Shown in pieces: positions 25,842-33,335 of a DNA stretch of 64,000 nucleotides (its first letter is position 1; the number at the start of each line of letters is the position of its first letter). Source of the DNA: Zwartia panacis (lineage in GTDB: Bacteria > Pseudomonadota > Gammaproteobacteria > Burkholderiales > Burkholderiaceae_B); the NCBI RefSeq assembly GCF_030410395.1, contig NZ_JAUHHF010000006.1, positions 62,001 through 126,000 of the forward strand. Reading direction: 5' to 3'. The notes under the pieces were generated by a model that worked only from the letters and a program-made list of their open reading frames with translations, searched no databases and had not been told where the DNA came from. The translations under genes and the position numbers were made by a program.

Positions 25842-26705
25842 TTAAGAGGTTTTACGGCCTGAAATCTGGATTGAGGGGTCATGCATCAAATACCCCTTGA
25901 AAGCACCGTTTTCAATCTTTCCGGTAACTGTTCGAGTCGTCCCATTCGCATCACGGTAGTGAAACGTCATTTCATTGCCACGCATCAGGCCTTTGATGGG
26001 CTGTTCGACTCGACCAGCGGGCATTTGCAGCGTTCCGTTGAGTTCCTGATATTGCTGACGAATGACGAGTGTTCCCGTTGCATGACCAAGATCAGGCAAG
26101 CCCGAGATTGACCAATATCCCTCAACGTTTGCAGGGACAATCCATAGATAGCCCAAATGTCCGCTCTCAGTTTCAATCGTCTGGTCGGCCGACCACAAAC
26201 CCATCGTGAATGTATTGGAGACGATTCTCGTGCCCGGTTTCATGGCGAGTAATGTCGGTCTGAGTTTGATATTCAGACCTGGCAGCAGGTAAAGCGTGAC
26301 AACAGTTGCTTTTGAAAAGTCTTCTTTGAAGATGTCGCCTGTGATGATGGTGACTTTGTCAGCGACCCCGGCACGTTGAGCATTTTTTCTGGCGTACTCT
26401 GCCATGTCGGGATTGTATTCAACGCCTACAGCGGTTGCTTTGAATTGCTTGGCGGCGAGGATGGCGATTTTTCCATCGCCTGCGCCCAGGTCATAGACCA
26501 AATCTTTCTCAGTCACCTGAGCTGCTTTCAGTAGTCGTTCGGCAAGGTCTGTGGGTGTTGGAATCCAGACAACATCTTTACCCTCTTGAGCGATGGATGG
26601 CTGATAATCCTGAGCGACCGGAGTATGCGCTCCACATCCAACCAACGCAACAGTAAGAACAAAGGCGTTGAGAGCACGACACCTGATGAGCGACTGAATC
26701 ATCAT
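25842..26705 (-). CDS. lipoprotein FAM173-like SAM methyltransferase (copy 3)
   Basis: A 287-residue third member of the exported methyltransferase set, the most divergent. The lipoprotein signal has lipobox LVGC (Cys24) with Gly at +2. Motifs are WIPTPTDLA (47-55), YDLGAGDGK (71-79), GVEYNPDM and TGDIFKEDFS, then a beta-rich tail. The stop of the ABC ATPase gene and this ATG overlap as TGATG at 26707-26703, so translation is coupled to the ABC operon. In-frame starts also exist at 26708 (TTG) and 26702 (ATG). This coupling is the best clue that the enzyme works with that transporter. Confidence 0.82.
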   Translation of the reverse strand: MMIQSLIRCRALNAFVLTVALVGCGAHTPVAQDYQPSIAQEGKDVVWIPTPTDLAERLLKAAQVTEKDLVYDLGAGDGKIAILAAKQFKATAVGVEYNPDMAEYARKNAQRAGVADKVTIITGDIFKEDFSKATVVTLYLLPGLNIKLRPTLLAMKPGTRIVSNTFTMGLWSADQTIETESGHLGYLWIVPANVEGYWSISGLPDLGHATGTLVIRQQYQELNGTLQMPAGRVEQPIKGLMRGNEMTFHYRDANGTTRTVTGKIENGAFKGYLMHDPSIQISGRKTS

Positions 26706-27784
26706 CAAGCCGTGACGAAGCGAAGCTCTTGCGAGGGAATACGCAAATGGATCTGTGCGCCGATTTTAAGCGGTGCTGCTCCTCGTGAATGGGGAATATC
26801 CGCTTTGACCAATCCCTCGCCAACCTTGACCTCGTAACGTACAAACTCACCCAGAAACTCGGAGTCCTCGATGATGCCTTGTAGTGCTAGATTGTCTTGT
26901 AGCTGAGATTGCGAGTCCTCGACAAAACGCACGGCATGCGGCCTGAAAGCAAGATCCATTTCGGTGCTTTGGAGTTCCAGACCTTTTGGCAAGGTCAGCA
27001 TGCCGAGCTTGGGAGATTCAAAGCGCAGATGATCCCCTTCGGTGATAAAGCGTCCAGCGAATAGATTCACCGAACCTACAAACTGGGCGACAAAACGGTT
27101 GACTGGAAAGTCAAAGAGATCCATCGGTGAACCCACCTGTTGAATCACGCCTTGATCCATGACCGCGATACGATGACAGGTCGTCAGTGCCTCTTCTTGA
27201 TCGTGCGTCACAAAAATAGTGGTGATGCCAAGTCGTCTCTGGAGCTGGACAAGTTCTTGTCGAGTCTGAGTGCGCAGCTTTGCATCCAAATTAGAAAGTG
27301 GTTCGTCCAGAAGAAGCACTTGGGGTTCAATGGCGAGGGTTCTGGCAATCGCCACGCGCTGCTGTTGACCTCCCGAGAGTTGTCCGGGACGACGGTTTGC
27401 AAGTCCCGCCATGTCAACAAGTTCAAGAGCGCTGGCAACCTTGGCTCGGATTTCAGCGGGCGGCAATTTTCTGGCTTCCAGACCAAAAGCGACGTTTTGG
27501 GCGACTGTCATGTGAGGCCAGAGCGCATAGTTTTGAAACACCATGCCAACGTTTCGCAACCAGGGTTGAGTGCCGGTCACGTCCTTCCCATCGATCAGCA
27601 GTTCGCCACGCTGGTGCTGATTAAAGCCTGCGATCAGTCTCAATAGTGTGGATTTGCCGGATCCGGAGGGGCCCAGCAAGGCAAAAAACTCGCCAGGCTC
27701 AATGGTGAGAGTGATGTCTTTGAGCACCGCCGTTGAGCCAAATGACAATGCGATATTCTTTATCTCGATACCAACCGATTTCAT
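26705..27784 (-). CDS. ABC transporter ATP-binding protein (FbpC/PotA type)
   Basis: A 359-residue ATPase. Walker A is GPSGSGKST at residues 38-46, the signature is LSGGQQQRVAIAR, and Walker B is VLLLDEPLSNLDAKLR. The C-terminal 110 residues form a TOBE-type regulatory domain typical of the iron/polyamine/sugar importers. Its start overlaps the permease stop by 4 bases (ATGA). The subgroup handles Fe3+, phosphosugars, spermidine or 2-aminoethylphosphonate in different bacteria, so the substrate is not assigned. Confidence 0.93.
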   Translation of the reverse strand: MKSVGIEIKNIALSFGSTAVLKDITLTIEPGEFFALLGPSGSGKSTLLRLIAGFNQHQRGELLIDGKDVTGTQPWLRNVGMVFQNYALWPHMTVAQNVAFGLEARKLPPAEIRAKVASALELVDMAGLANRRPGQLSGGQQQRVAIARTLAIEPQVLLLDEPLSNLDAKLRTQTRQELVQLQRRLGITTIFVTHDQEEALTTCHRIAVMDQGVIQQVGSPMDLFDFPVNRFVAQFVGSVNLFAGRFITEGDHLRFESPKLGMLTLPKGLELQSTEMDLAFRPHAVRFVEDSQSQLQDNLALQGIIEDSEFLGEFVRYEVKVGEGLVKADIPHSRGAAPLKIGAQIHLRIPSQELRFVTA

Positions 27785-29466
27785 GTTCGATTCCCAACGT
27801 TTTGATGTGGCGTGGCAGCTGCGGCCAGACGATGCGTGATGTAGGTGCCGAGAGCCACAATTGAAATGGCGACGACACTGAGTGCGGCTCCTGGACCCCT
27901 GCCCGCGATCGACTGAAAATATAGATAGATGCCATAAGACATCGGTGCCAGGCTTTCTCTGCTTGTGAGTAAGATCGTTTCTGAGATCTCTGCGGCGGCA
28001 GTAATGAAACTCGTGACAAAGCCTGCGAGTAGTCCCCCCATCATCAGTGGAATGACAATTTTTCGAATAGTCCGCCAGCGGCCGGCTCCGATATTTTCCG
28101 CGGCTTCTTCAAGTGCGGGATGCACTTGAGTGAGCGCAGCCATGCATGACCTGAGTGCATAGGGGAGTCGTCGCACAGAATACGCCACGACAAAAATTAC
28201 CCAGCTTGCCGTAAATGCTCCGGCACCGAAGGGCAACTCGATACCCCTGAAGGCTCGCAGGTATCCGATACCCAGAACAAGACCTGGCATCGCGAGTGCG
28301 ACCGTGACGAGGTGATCAAGAATTTGTCGGCCTGGAATCGTCGTGCGAATGACAATATAAGCAATCGCTCCACCAATGATGATGTCCACGAAAGCAGCCA
28401 GACCACAATACAAGATTGTGTTCCAGATCATCTGTTTGGCGTCGGTAAAGATCGTCGCGTAGTGAACCAGTGTGAACTGCTCAGGCAAGACGCTGAAACT
28501 CCAAACTTTAAAGAGTGACATCAAGAGAATGCCAAGATGCGGAGAGAGGACGAGCATCAAGACACCAATGATCCAACCGTAGGCCAGGGCGGTTTGCCAG
28601 CTTGTCAGTTTTCGTTTCGGTGCTTGAGCACCGCCTCGGGATACGAGCGCATAGTCCCGACGTTTGACAAACCACCAGGATCCGGCCATGGCAGCCACTG
28701 AGAAAAGCACAAGAATCACACAAATCACGTAGCCGATCGGATCTTCGATACCGATGGACGTGACGCGCAAATAAGCTTGCGGCGCAAGCATGTTGGTCAC
28801 GTTCAGGACTAGAGGTGTGCCAAGGTCATCAAACACCTTGATAAACACTAGGGATGCGCCCGCGATATAGCCTGGGAGGGCGAGGGGAAAAATCACTTTT
28901 CTGAAAAGCCGCCATCCCGATGCTCCAAGATTTTGGCCTGCTTCTTCCATCGAAGAATCGATGGTCGCGAGAGAGGCAGAGAGGTTTAATAAGATAAAGG
29001 GAAAGTAATGCAGCGTTTCCACAAAAATGATACCGCTCAATCCTTCCATCACTGGCAGGCTGATACCGAAATTGTCCATCAAGATCAGATTGACGGCGCC
29101 TGAGCGGCCAAAGATCAGTTGCATGGCGGCAGCGCCCACAAATGCTGGCATCACTAAAGGTAATACGCCTAGTGTTTGGATCAGGACCGCGCCTCGGAAT
29201 TGAAAACGCATGGTCAGATAGGCCAGTGGTATGGCGATGACTGTCGCGCACAAGACCGTTGTGCCTGCCACGAAAAGACTGTTCGCGAAGGACTCGCGCA
29301 TGAGGGAGATCTCAGCGAACGCAAGGAAATGTGTCAAGGTAAAGCCACCCTGACCATCCGTGAAGGCCGTATACACAACGGTCAGAATCGGACCGATTAG
29401 AAAAATGAATAAAAATAATGCGATCGCAATCGCGATCGCGATCAGCCCAGGATGGTTGCGCTTCAC
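27781..29466 (-). CDS. ABC transporter permease, fused two-domain (FbpB type)
   Basis: A 561-residue protein with two BPD-type permease domains in one chain, about twelve helices. The cytoplasmic EAA loops that contact the ATPase are EEAGQNLGASGW in the first half and EEAAENIGAGRW in the second. This fused layout is usual for FbpB-like importers. It lies 45 bases after the receptor gene, beyond an attenuator-like hairpin, and is coupled to the ATPase gene by ATGA. Confidence 0.92.
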   Translation of the reverse strand: MKRNHPGLIAIAIAIALFLFIFLIGPILTVVYTAFTDGQGGFTLTHFLAFAEISLMRESFANSLFVAGTTVLCATVIAIPLAYLTMRFQFRGAVLIQTLGVLPLVMPAFVGAAAMQLIFGRSGAVNLILMDNFGISLPVMEGLSGIIFVETLHYFPFILLNLSASLATIDSSMEEAGQNLGASGWRLFRKVIFPLALPGYIAGASLVFIKVFDDLGTPLVLNVTNMLAPQAYLRVTSIGIEDPIGYVICVILVLFSVAAMAGSWWFVKRRDYALVSRGGAQAPKRKLTSWQTALAYGWIIGVLMLVLSPHLGILLMSLFKVWSFSVLPEQFTLVHYATIFTDAKQMIWNTILYCGLAAFVDIIIGGAIAYIVIRTTIPGRQILDHLVTVALAMPGLVLGIGYLRAFRGIELPFGAGAFTASWVIFVVAYSVRRLPYALRSCMAALTQVHPALEEAAENIGAGRWRTIRKIVIPLMMGGLLAGFVTSFITAAAEISETILLTSRESLAPMSYGIYLYFQSIAGRGPGAALSVVAISIVALGTYITHRLAAAATPHQNVGNRT

Positions 29467-29480
29467 GGTTTTCAGGTACC

Positions 29481-29504
29481 TTTAAAAAGGCCCCGAAGGG
29501 CCTT
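29481..29504 (-). terminator. attenuator-like hairpin between receptor and permease genes
   Basis: On the minus strand AAGGCCC and GGGCCTT (29504-29498 and 29493-29487) flank a TTCG tetraloop, followed by TTT and A-rich sequence. It lies 8 bases past the receptor stop. The weak T-run suggests partial termination or 3'-end protection, which would give more receptor than permease. Confidence 0.65.
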
Positions 29505-29511
29505 GTCTGAC

Positions 29512-30816
29512 TTATTTTGCCGAATTGGCCAGTGTGACCGCGCGAGCGTAGTTTTCTTTCGCTCGATTCGCCCATTCCTCTTCGATTTTTGCTTTCGCAC
29601 GTGTGGCGTCAGCATCAGATTTTTTGGCTTTGAATAGCTCAAGCAACTGTGGATCTTTAATTTGTTTTTCATCCACGGCTGGCGAGAAAGCAAGTTGACG
29701 TGCTTGATCAAGTTGAGCGCTAGGTTTCCCAGCTAGACGCTTTTCTGCGTCATGAATGGCTTTCGTCGCAGCGACGAGTTCCTTGTGACGGAAGGTGATC
29801 ATTTGATCGAACAAGGAGCGGACCACCATGTAGCGTGATTCCGAAAGCTCGGAATCAAAGTTTACTTTTGCTTGGATCTGACCACTAAAAGGGTTGGGGT
29901 AGTCAGCTGGGGCTTGTTTGTAAATTGCTGGCAAGACGGGTAGACGGCTGATGTCCTTCTGGAGCAGGAGCTTCTGACCTTCATCGGACAGCGTGAACTC
30001 GATGAAGCGTTTGCCCGCCTCAGGAGACTTGGAGCCTTCGATCAATGCGATGTTAGCGGGAACAATCGAGGTGACGGAGGGATAAACAAAATCCACAGGC
30101 ATGCCGGAATTTTTAGCAGCCAAACCAAAGAAATCAATCACCAGACCAATACCGAACTGTCCGTTTGACACACCGTCAGGCACGCCAAAGCTGCGTTCGG
30201 TGATCGCGGCACTGTTGCCACCGATCATCAAGACTTGTTCCCAGCCTTTGTTCCAGCCCTCACCCTGAAGAATGGTTTCCACCGTTAGGTGCGTGGTGCC
30301 TGAGCGTGAGGGGCTCGAAATTGCAAGGTGGCTGAAGTAAACAGGTTTGACCAAGTCTACCCACTCTTTTGGGGCGGGAAGTTTGTTGGCCTTCATGTAG
30401 CGGGTGTTCCACATCATGCCGTAACCCGCCAGAGCCTGGCCTCGGTAGAAGCCTTGTGGATCATTGACCGGGTAGTTGCCAACCTTGGCTGGAATATCAG
30501 GGTTGCCAGGGCCAATGTTGACAAGTAGCTTTTGATTGGACAGCACCTCAAACGCGTCAGGTGCAGAAGCCCAGAATACTTCTGGCCGCGAGCCGGATGC
30601 TTGCTCTCTGACGTAGGCAATCCCTGCGGAAGTATTTTTGTTCAGAATCTCGACTTTATCGTTCGGGTATTTTGCCTCGTAGGCTTTTTTATAAGCGGTT
30701 GTCAGCTCTTTGGGAAAGGAAGTCACCACAGAAATCGTTTCTGCTTGAGCTGTCATTGGCAAAAGAAGAGCGAGGAGGGCGGATGCGACCGCGGTTCGGG
30801 TAAAGGAGAGATGCAT
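29512..30816 (-). CDS. ABC transporter substrate-binding protein (FbpA-like, extended)
   Basis: A 434-residue periplasmic receptor with signal peptide ending AQAE. The first 330 residues follow the Fbp-type fold (TISVVTSFPKELTTAYKKAYE, then GIGLVIDFFG). The C-terminal 100 residues form a charged, alpha-helical extension (from about residue 345) not present in FbpA, which is about 340 long. The gene opens the operon receptor, permease, ATPase, methyltransferase 3. I see no Tyr-Tyr iron motif, so iron is not a safe prediction. Confidence 0.85.
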   Translation of the reverse strand: MHLSFTRTAVASALLALLLPMTAQAETISVVTSFPKELTTAYKKAYEAKYPNDKVEILNKNTSAGIAYVREQASGSRPEVFWASAPDAFEVLSNQKLLVNIGPGNPDIPAKVGNYPVNDPQGFYRGQALAGYGMMWNTRYMKANKLPAPKEWVDLVKPVYFSHLAISSPSRSGTTHLTVETILQGEGWNKGWEQVLMIGGNSAAITERSFGVPDGVSNGQFGIGLVIDFFGLAAKNSGMPVDFVYPSVTSIVPANIALIEGSKSPEAGKRFIEFTLSDEGQKLLLQKDISRLPVLPAIYKQAPADYPNPFSGQIQAKVNFDSELSESRYMVVRSLFDQMITFRHKELVAATKAIHDAEKRLAGKPSAQLDQARQLAFSPAVDEKQIKDPQLLELFKAKKSDADATRAKAKIEEEWANRAKENYARAVTLANSAK

Positions 30817-30974
30817 GCTTGCCTCTTGGTTTTTAGTGTGACTTGTCGGGAAATCTTAACAGGACGCTTGGTCTTTTGACCATGTTTAAGGGTTTCGATG
30901 TATTCCAAATAGCGTATTGAGAAACATTGTCAAACATTCTACCGTCTCGGCATTGTTAAAGGAGCATTAAAACA

Positions 30975-31799
30975 ATGGATAAAGAGGAATTTGCACGGTA
31001 CCAGGAGCTGGTGATTTCAACGGCGACCGATGTCGGTATCAAAGTGTTGGCAGCGATCGTATTTTGGGTCATCGGTCGTTGGCTGATTGGAACTGCGGTC
31101 TCCATGGTCAGGCGTTCGTTGGAAAAACAAAAAGCTGATCCAACTGTTTTACGTTATGTCGGTTCCGTCATTACGGTGACCCTGAATGTATTGCTGGTCG
31201 TAGGTATCCTGGGGTATTTCGGGATTCAGACCACGACTTTCGCGGCATTGATCGCGGCGGCTGGTGTGGCAATTGGCGTGGCCTGGTCAGGTTTGCTGGC
31301 AAACTTTGCTGCAGGTGCGTTCATGGTGGTGTTGCGCCCGCTCAAGGTCGGTGATTTTGTGACCGTGGCAGGGGTGACGGGCACGGTCATGGAGTTGGGA
31401 TTGTTCACAACGACAATCAATACGCCGGACAACGTGCAGGTGATGGTGGGTAACAACAAGGTGTTCGCCGACAACATTCAAAACTTCAGTCACAATCCTT
31501 TCCGTCGTGTGGATTTAAAGTGTCAATTGTCGGGCGCTGCGGATCACAATGCTGCAATGCAATTGTTGCGCGAAAAAATTTCCGCAATTCCGAATGTTTT
31601 GGCTGAACCTGCTGTTGTGGTGGAGATTTTAGAATTTAATCTCGTGGGGCCTGTTTTGGCTGTGCGTCCGTTTTGCAGTAACGACAATTACTGGCAGGTT
31701 TACTTTGACACGAATCGCGTGATTCGCGAGAGTCTGAGTGCCGCTGGTTTTCCTGCGCCGATGCCTGCTCAGAATGTGTTTGTATCGCAGCAGGGTTGA
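30975..31799 (+). CDS. small-conductance mechanosensitive channel (MscS family)
   Basis: A 274-residue MscS-type channel. Two N-terminal helices are followed by the Gly/Ala-rich pore helix (AAAGVAIGVAWSGLLANFAAG near residues 95-115) and RPLKVGDFV, the start of the beta domain. The gate opens under membrane tension to release solutes during osmotic downshock. An AGGAG site precedes the ATG. The stop codon is immediately followed by five tandem 20-bp repeats. Confidence 0.93.
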   Translation: MDKEEFARYQELVISTATDVGIKVLAAIVFWVIGRWLIGTAVSMVRRSLEKQKADPTVLRYVGSVITVTLNVLLVVGILGYFGIQTTTFAALIAAAGVAIGVAWSGLLANFAAGAFMVVLRPLKVGDFVTVAGVTGTVMELGLFTTTINTPDNVQVMVGNNKVFADNIQNFSHNPFRRVDLKCQLSGAADHNAAMQLLREKISAIPNVLAEPAVVVEILEFNLVGPVLAVRPFCSNDNYWQVYFDTNRVIRESLSAAGFPAPMPAQNVFVSQQG

Positions 31800-31899
31800 G
31801 GTTCTTTCTTAGGTTTTGAGGGTTCTTCTCAAGATTTGAGAGTTCTTCTCAAAATTTGAGAGTTCTTCTCAAAATTTGAGAGTTCTTCTTAAGATTTGA
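31800..31899. repeat. five tandem 20-bp palindromic repeats
   Basis: Five 20-bp units run head to tail: 31800-31819, 31820-31839, 31840-31859, 31860-31879 and 31880-31899. Units 3 and 4 are identical (GAGTTCTTCTCAAAATTTGA); the outer ones differ at a few positions. Each contains the palindrome TCAAAATTTGA, so the array can fold into several short hairpins. It starts directly after the mscS stop codon. Confidence 0.93.
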
Positions 31900-31948
31900 A
31901 AATGGAGTGTTTGGTTTTGCTGAGCAAAATCCAAAGCACTCCATTTTC
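31898..31948. repeat. long hairpin, left arm of inverted pair
   Basis: GAAAATGGAGTG at 31898-31909 and CACTCCATTTTC at 31937-31948 are perfect complements, and the bases between (rich in TTTGGTTTTGCT and AGCAAAATCCAAA) extend the stem with few mismatches. The central 39 bases (31904-31942) reappear exactly as the reverse complement at 32053-32091. Confidence 0.9.
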
Positions 31949-32043
31949 TATTTGTTCGCGACACCGTGATTTTTTCGAGGTTTATCCTAATTTATTCGAA
32001 GTAGGTTTTTAATCTCTAAAGAGGCAGAAGACTACTTTAAGAA

Positions 32044-32099
32044 GTGAAAAAAGGAGTGCTTTGGATTTTGCTCAGCAAAACCAAACACTCCTTCTTTTC
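32044..32099. repeat. long hairpin, right arm of inverted pair
   Basis: The 39 bases at 32053-32091 are the exact reverse complement of 31904-31942 and fold into the same kind of hairpin. Flanking GTGAAAA at 32044-32050 and TTTTCAC at 32093-32099 lengthen the stem. The 104 bases between the two hairpins hold no gene I can support; they include a further AAGTAG/CTACTT inverted pair. Confidence 0.88.
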
Positions 32100-32106
32100 A
32101 CCTCAC

Positions 32107-32218
32107 CTCAAAACTCAAAACTCAAAACTCAAAACTCAAAGCTCAAAGCTCAAAGCTCAAAGCTCAAAGCTCAAAGCTCAAAGCTCAAAGCTCAAAGCTC
32201 AAAGCTCAAAGCTCAAAC
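32107..32218. repeat. sixteen tandem 7-bp repeats
   Basis: Sixteen heptamers run without interruption: four CTCAAAA (32107-32134), eleven CTCAAAG (32135-32211) and one CTCAAAC (32212-32218). The array ends 2 bases from the stop codon of the methionine synthase gene on the other strand, so it forms the start of that gene's 3' untranslated region. Unit number probably varies by slippage. The CTCAAA core is shared with the 20-bp repeats. Confidence 0.95.
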
Positions 32219-32220
32219 AA

Positions 32221-33246
32221 TCAACCCAACTCTTTAGAAACAATCTCAGCACCAGCCACCAACGCCTGAAGCTTGGCATTTGCAATCGCACGTGAAAGAG
32301 GGACCATTCCGCAATTCGTGCAACCATACAGATGCTCTGGCTTCACAAACTTTAAAGCACGACGCAAAACGTCAGCCACCTGCTCGGGCGTTTCAACATT
32401 GTTCGTGGCAACATCGATTGCGCCAACCAGCACATCCTTGCCACGCAGTAATTCAATTAAATCCATCGGCACTCGAGAGTTCTGGCATTCAAGACTGACC
32501 TGATTAATCGTGCTTTGAGCCAGCAGCGGGAAAACCTTTTCGTATTGACGCCACTCGTCACCGAGACTTTGCTTCCATTTGATATTGGCTTCGATTCCGT
32601 AGCCATAACAGATATGGACAGCACTCTTGCAAGTCAGGCCCTGGGCGGCACGCTCCAAAGTTTTGACGCCCCAGTCACGCACCTCATCAAAGTAAACGTT
32701 GAAAGCGGGCTCATCGAACTGAACGATATCGACGCCGACGGCAGCCAGTTCTTTGGCCTCTTCGTTCAAAATTTCAGCAAACGTCCAGGCCAGCTTTTCG
32801 CGACTGCGATAGTAATCGTCGTAAAGCGTATCGATCATGGTCATCGGACCAGGAAGCGTGAATTTGATCGGACCCTTCGTCAGCATACGCAGGCGCTTGG
32901 CGTCTTCGACAAAGACGGGGCCGCCACGGCTGACACGATCCACCACAACAGGCACATCCGCGTCATAGCGATTACGGATGCGAACGGTTTTGCGATTGAC
33001 GAAGTCAACGCCTTTCAAACTATCAATAAAAGTGGTCACAAAGTGCTGGCGAGTTTGTTCGCCATCGCCAATCACTGTGATGCCAGCGCGTAACTGATCA
33101 TCCACGGATAAGCGCATGGCGTCGACTTTCGCTTGTGCGAGCGCTTCACCTTGCAATTGCCATGGTGCCCAGAGTTTTTCAGGTTCGGCCAGCCAGGCAG
33201 GCTTAGGGAGGCTACCGGCAATCGCAGTGTTAATTGTTTTTGACAT
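32221..33246 (-). CDS. cobalamin-independent methionine synthase, core MetE type
   Basis: A 341-residue protein equal to the C-terminal catalytic half of MetE, without the N-terminal domain. All four zinc ligands of MetE are present: His211 and Cys213 in VHICYG, Glu253 in SLECQ and Cys312 in CTNCGM. DEPAF near residue 179 is the conserved substrate loop. Core-MetE enzymes transfer a methyl group to homocysteine, often from a donor other than polyglutamyl folate. No DUF1852 (MesX) partner is adjacent. The 3' end abuts a heptamer repeat array. Confidence 0.87.
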   Translation of the reverse strand: MSKTINTAIAGSLPKPAWLAEPEKLWAPWQLQGEALAQAKVDAMRLSVDDQLRAGITVIGDGEQTRQHFVTTFIDSLKGVDFVNRKTVRIRNRYDADVPVVVDRVSRGGPVFVEDAKRLRMLTKGPIKFTLPGPMTMIDTLYDDYYRSREKLAWTFAEILNEEAKELAAVGVDIVQFDEPAFNVYFDEVRDWGVKTLERAAQGLTCKSAVHICYGYGIEANIKWKQSLGDEWRQYEKVFPLLAQSTINQVSLECQNSRVPMDLIELLRGKDVLVGAIDVATNNVETPEQVADVLRRALKFVKPEHLYGCTNCGMVPLSRAIANAKLQALVAGAEIVSKELG

Positions 33247-33335
33247 GATGTGATGTGAGAGATGAAATAAAGGTGAAAGTGATTAAACAATAACTTGAAC
33301 AATTAAATATCAGAGTCATGCCTGGATTAGGGTAA

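Noticed and set aside
27781-29466. Gene fusion of two permeases
   Set aside because: Two permease domains in one chain are normal for FbpB-type importers; the same holds for the gene at 53291.
31800-32218. CRISPR array
   Set aside because: The 20-bp and 7-bp units are directly adjacent with no unique spacers, and no cas genes are present.
32044-32295. Small frame with repeating KLKAQSS units
   Set aside because: It is a translation of the heptamer repeats and runs antisense into the methionine synthase gene; no ribosome site.
32515-33093. Plus-strand open frame of 192 codons opposite the methionine synthase gene
   Set aside because: The minus-strand gene has all four zinc ligands of MetE; the antisense frame is a codon-usage shadow.
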